Below, one piece after another: positions 5,403-5,536 of a DNA stretch of 5,536 nucleotides. A program made the translations under genes and the position numbers. Where the stretch lies: NCBI GenBank assembly GCA_964465065.1, contig CAYXHZ010000108.1:1-5536 (forward strand), in the 5' to 3' direction. Source of the stretch: CAYMND01 sp964465065. GTDB taxonomy: Bacteria; Acidobacteriota; Aminicenantia; UBA2199. The notes under the pieces were generated by a model. That model saw nothing but the letters and a program-made list of their open reading frames with translations. It was not told the origin of the DNA and made no database searches. Every line of letters begins with the position of its first letter. Position 1 is the stretch's first letter.

Positions 5403-5536
5403 CTACGGTCTGTCAATAATCGTTTCCAGTTTCGAACTTACCAACCCGAAAATGTTGTATTGTTGTGCCCCGACTTTGCCAGGCCTGTAATACTTGTGTC
5501 TCCTGGAGCGTATGATGTACCTTGGACCGATTGCGG
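5403..5536 (-). CDS. Possible 3' end of a convergent gene, product unknown (N-terminus outside window)
   Basis: The minus strand is open from the right edge to TAG at 5403-5405 and encodes 43 residues. They include a basic, tyrosine-rich part (RYIIRSRRHKYYRPGKVG) and a C-terminal helix-like end (SSKLETIIDRP). The peptide looks protein-like, but the stretch is too short to exclude chance; a second minus frame is also open for about 40 codons. Base composition is more AT-rich than in the genes to the left, which could mean a different gene class or an acquired segment. The stop would lie only 17 bp from the stop of the plus-strand gene. I do not recognise the family. Confidence 0.3.
   Translation of the reverse strand, partial: AIGPRYIIRSRRHKYYRPGKVGAQQYNIFGLVSSKLETIIDRP

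Noticed and set aside
1..5536. Toxin-antitoxin, CRISPR, phage-defence or mobile-element system
   Set aside because: No cas genes, repeat arrays, transposase motifs, terminal repeats or nuclease/toxin pairs were seen. Ankyrin and propeller domains alone do not support a defence call.

Overview
The window looks like ordinary chromosome of a Gram-negative, Shine-Dalgarno-using, fairly GC-rich bacterium. Evidence is the exported proteins, one probable lipoprotein, strong AGGAGG-type ribosome binding sites, and two proteins carrying the N-terminal signature of periplasmic PD40/TolB-like beta-propellers (Y-L-G-Q-K-x-P-G-x-x-P-x-x-F). From memory such proteins are abundant in Acidobacteriota/Aminicenantes-like and Bacteroidota lineages. 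That placement is inference and weak. No RNA genes, CRISPR array, prophage or complete insertion sequence were seen.

Minus-strand cluster, read right to left (about 3463 down to 1): a decayed alpha/beta-hydrolase (esterase) that kept its N-terminus and two C-terminal pieces; a membrane-anchored PD40 beta-propeller protein; a small AhpD/carboxymuconolactone-decarboxylase-fold protein whose ribosome binding site overlaps the stop codon of the PD40 gene; and, after 102 bp, an unusual large exported protein. That last protein joins a DJ-1/PfpI-like domain to about six ankyrin repeats and then enters a second PD40-type segment as it runs off the left edge. It was recovered by translating the minus strand from the ATG at 1420; the frame is open for 473 codons with no stop.

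Middle (3499-4300): a probable intrinsic terminator separates that cluster from a complete nitroreductase-family flavoprotein gene, also on the minus strand. The nitroreductase is divergent from a small plus-strand lipoprotein gene. The 157-bp region between them holds a plausible sigma70-type promoter for the nitroreductase and a perfect 8-2-8 palindrome that could be an operator.

Right part (4300-5536): the lipoprotein gene ends in a GC-rich hairpin that looks like a terminator. A second dyad and a 190-residue exported protein of possible PsbP/DcrB-like type follow. The last 150 bp are more AT-rich and may contain the 3' end of a convergent minus-strand gene of unknown function.

A loose theme is thiol, flavin and envelope functions (AhpD-fold protein, DJ-1-like domain, nitroreductase, exported beta-propellers). 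The sequence shows tight coupling only between the PD40 and AhpD-fold genes; a shared pathway is inference. The most notable item is the DJ-1/PfpI-ankyrin-PD40 fusion.
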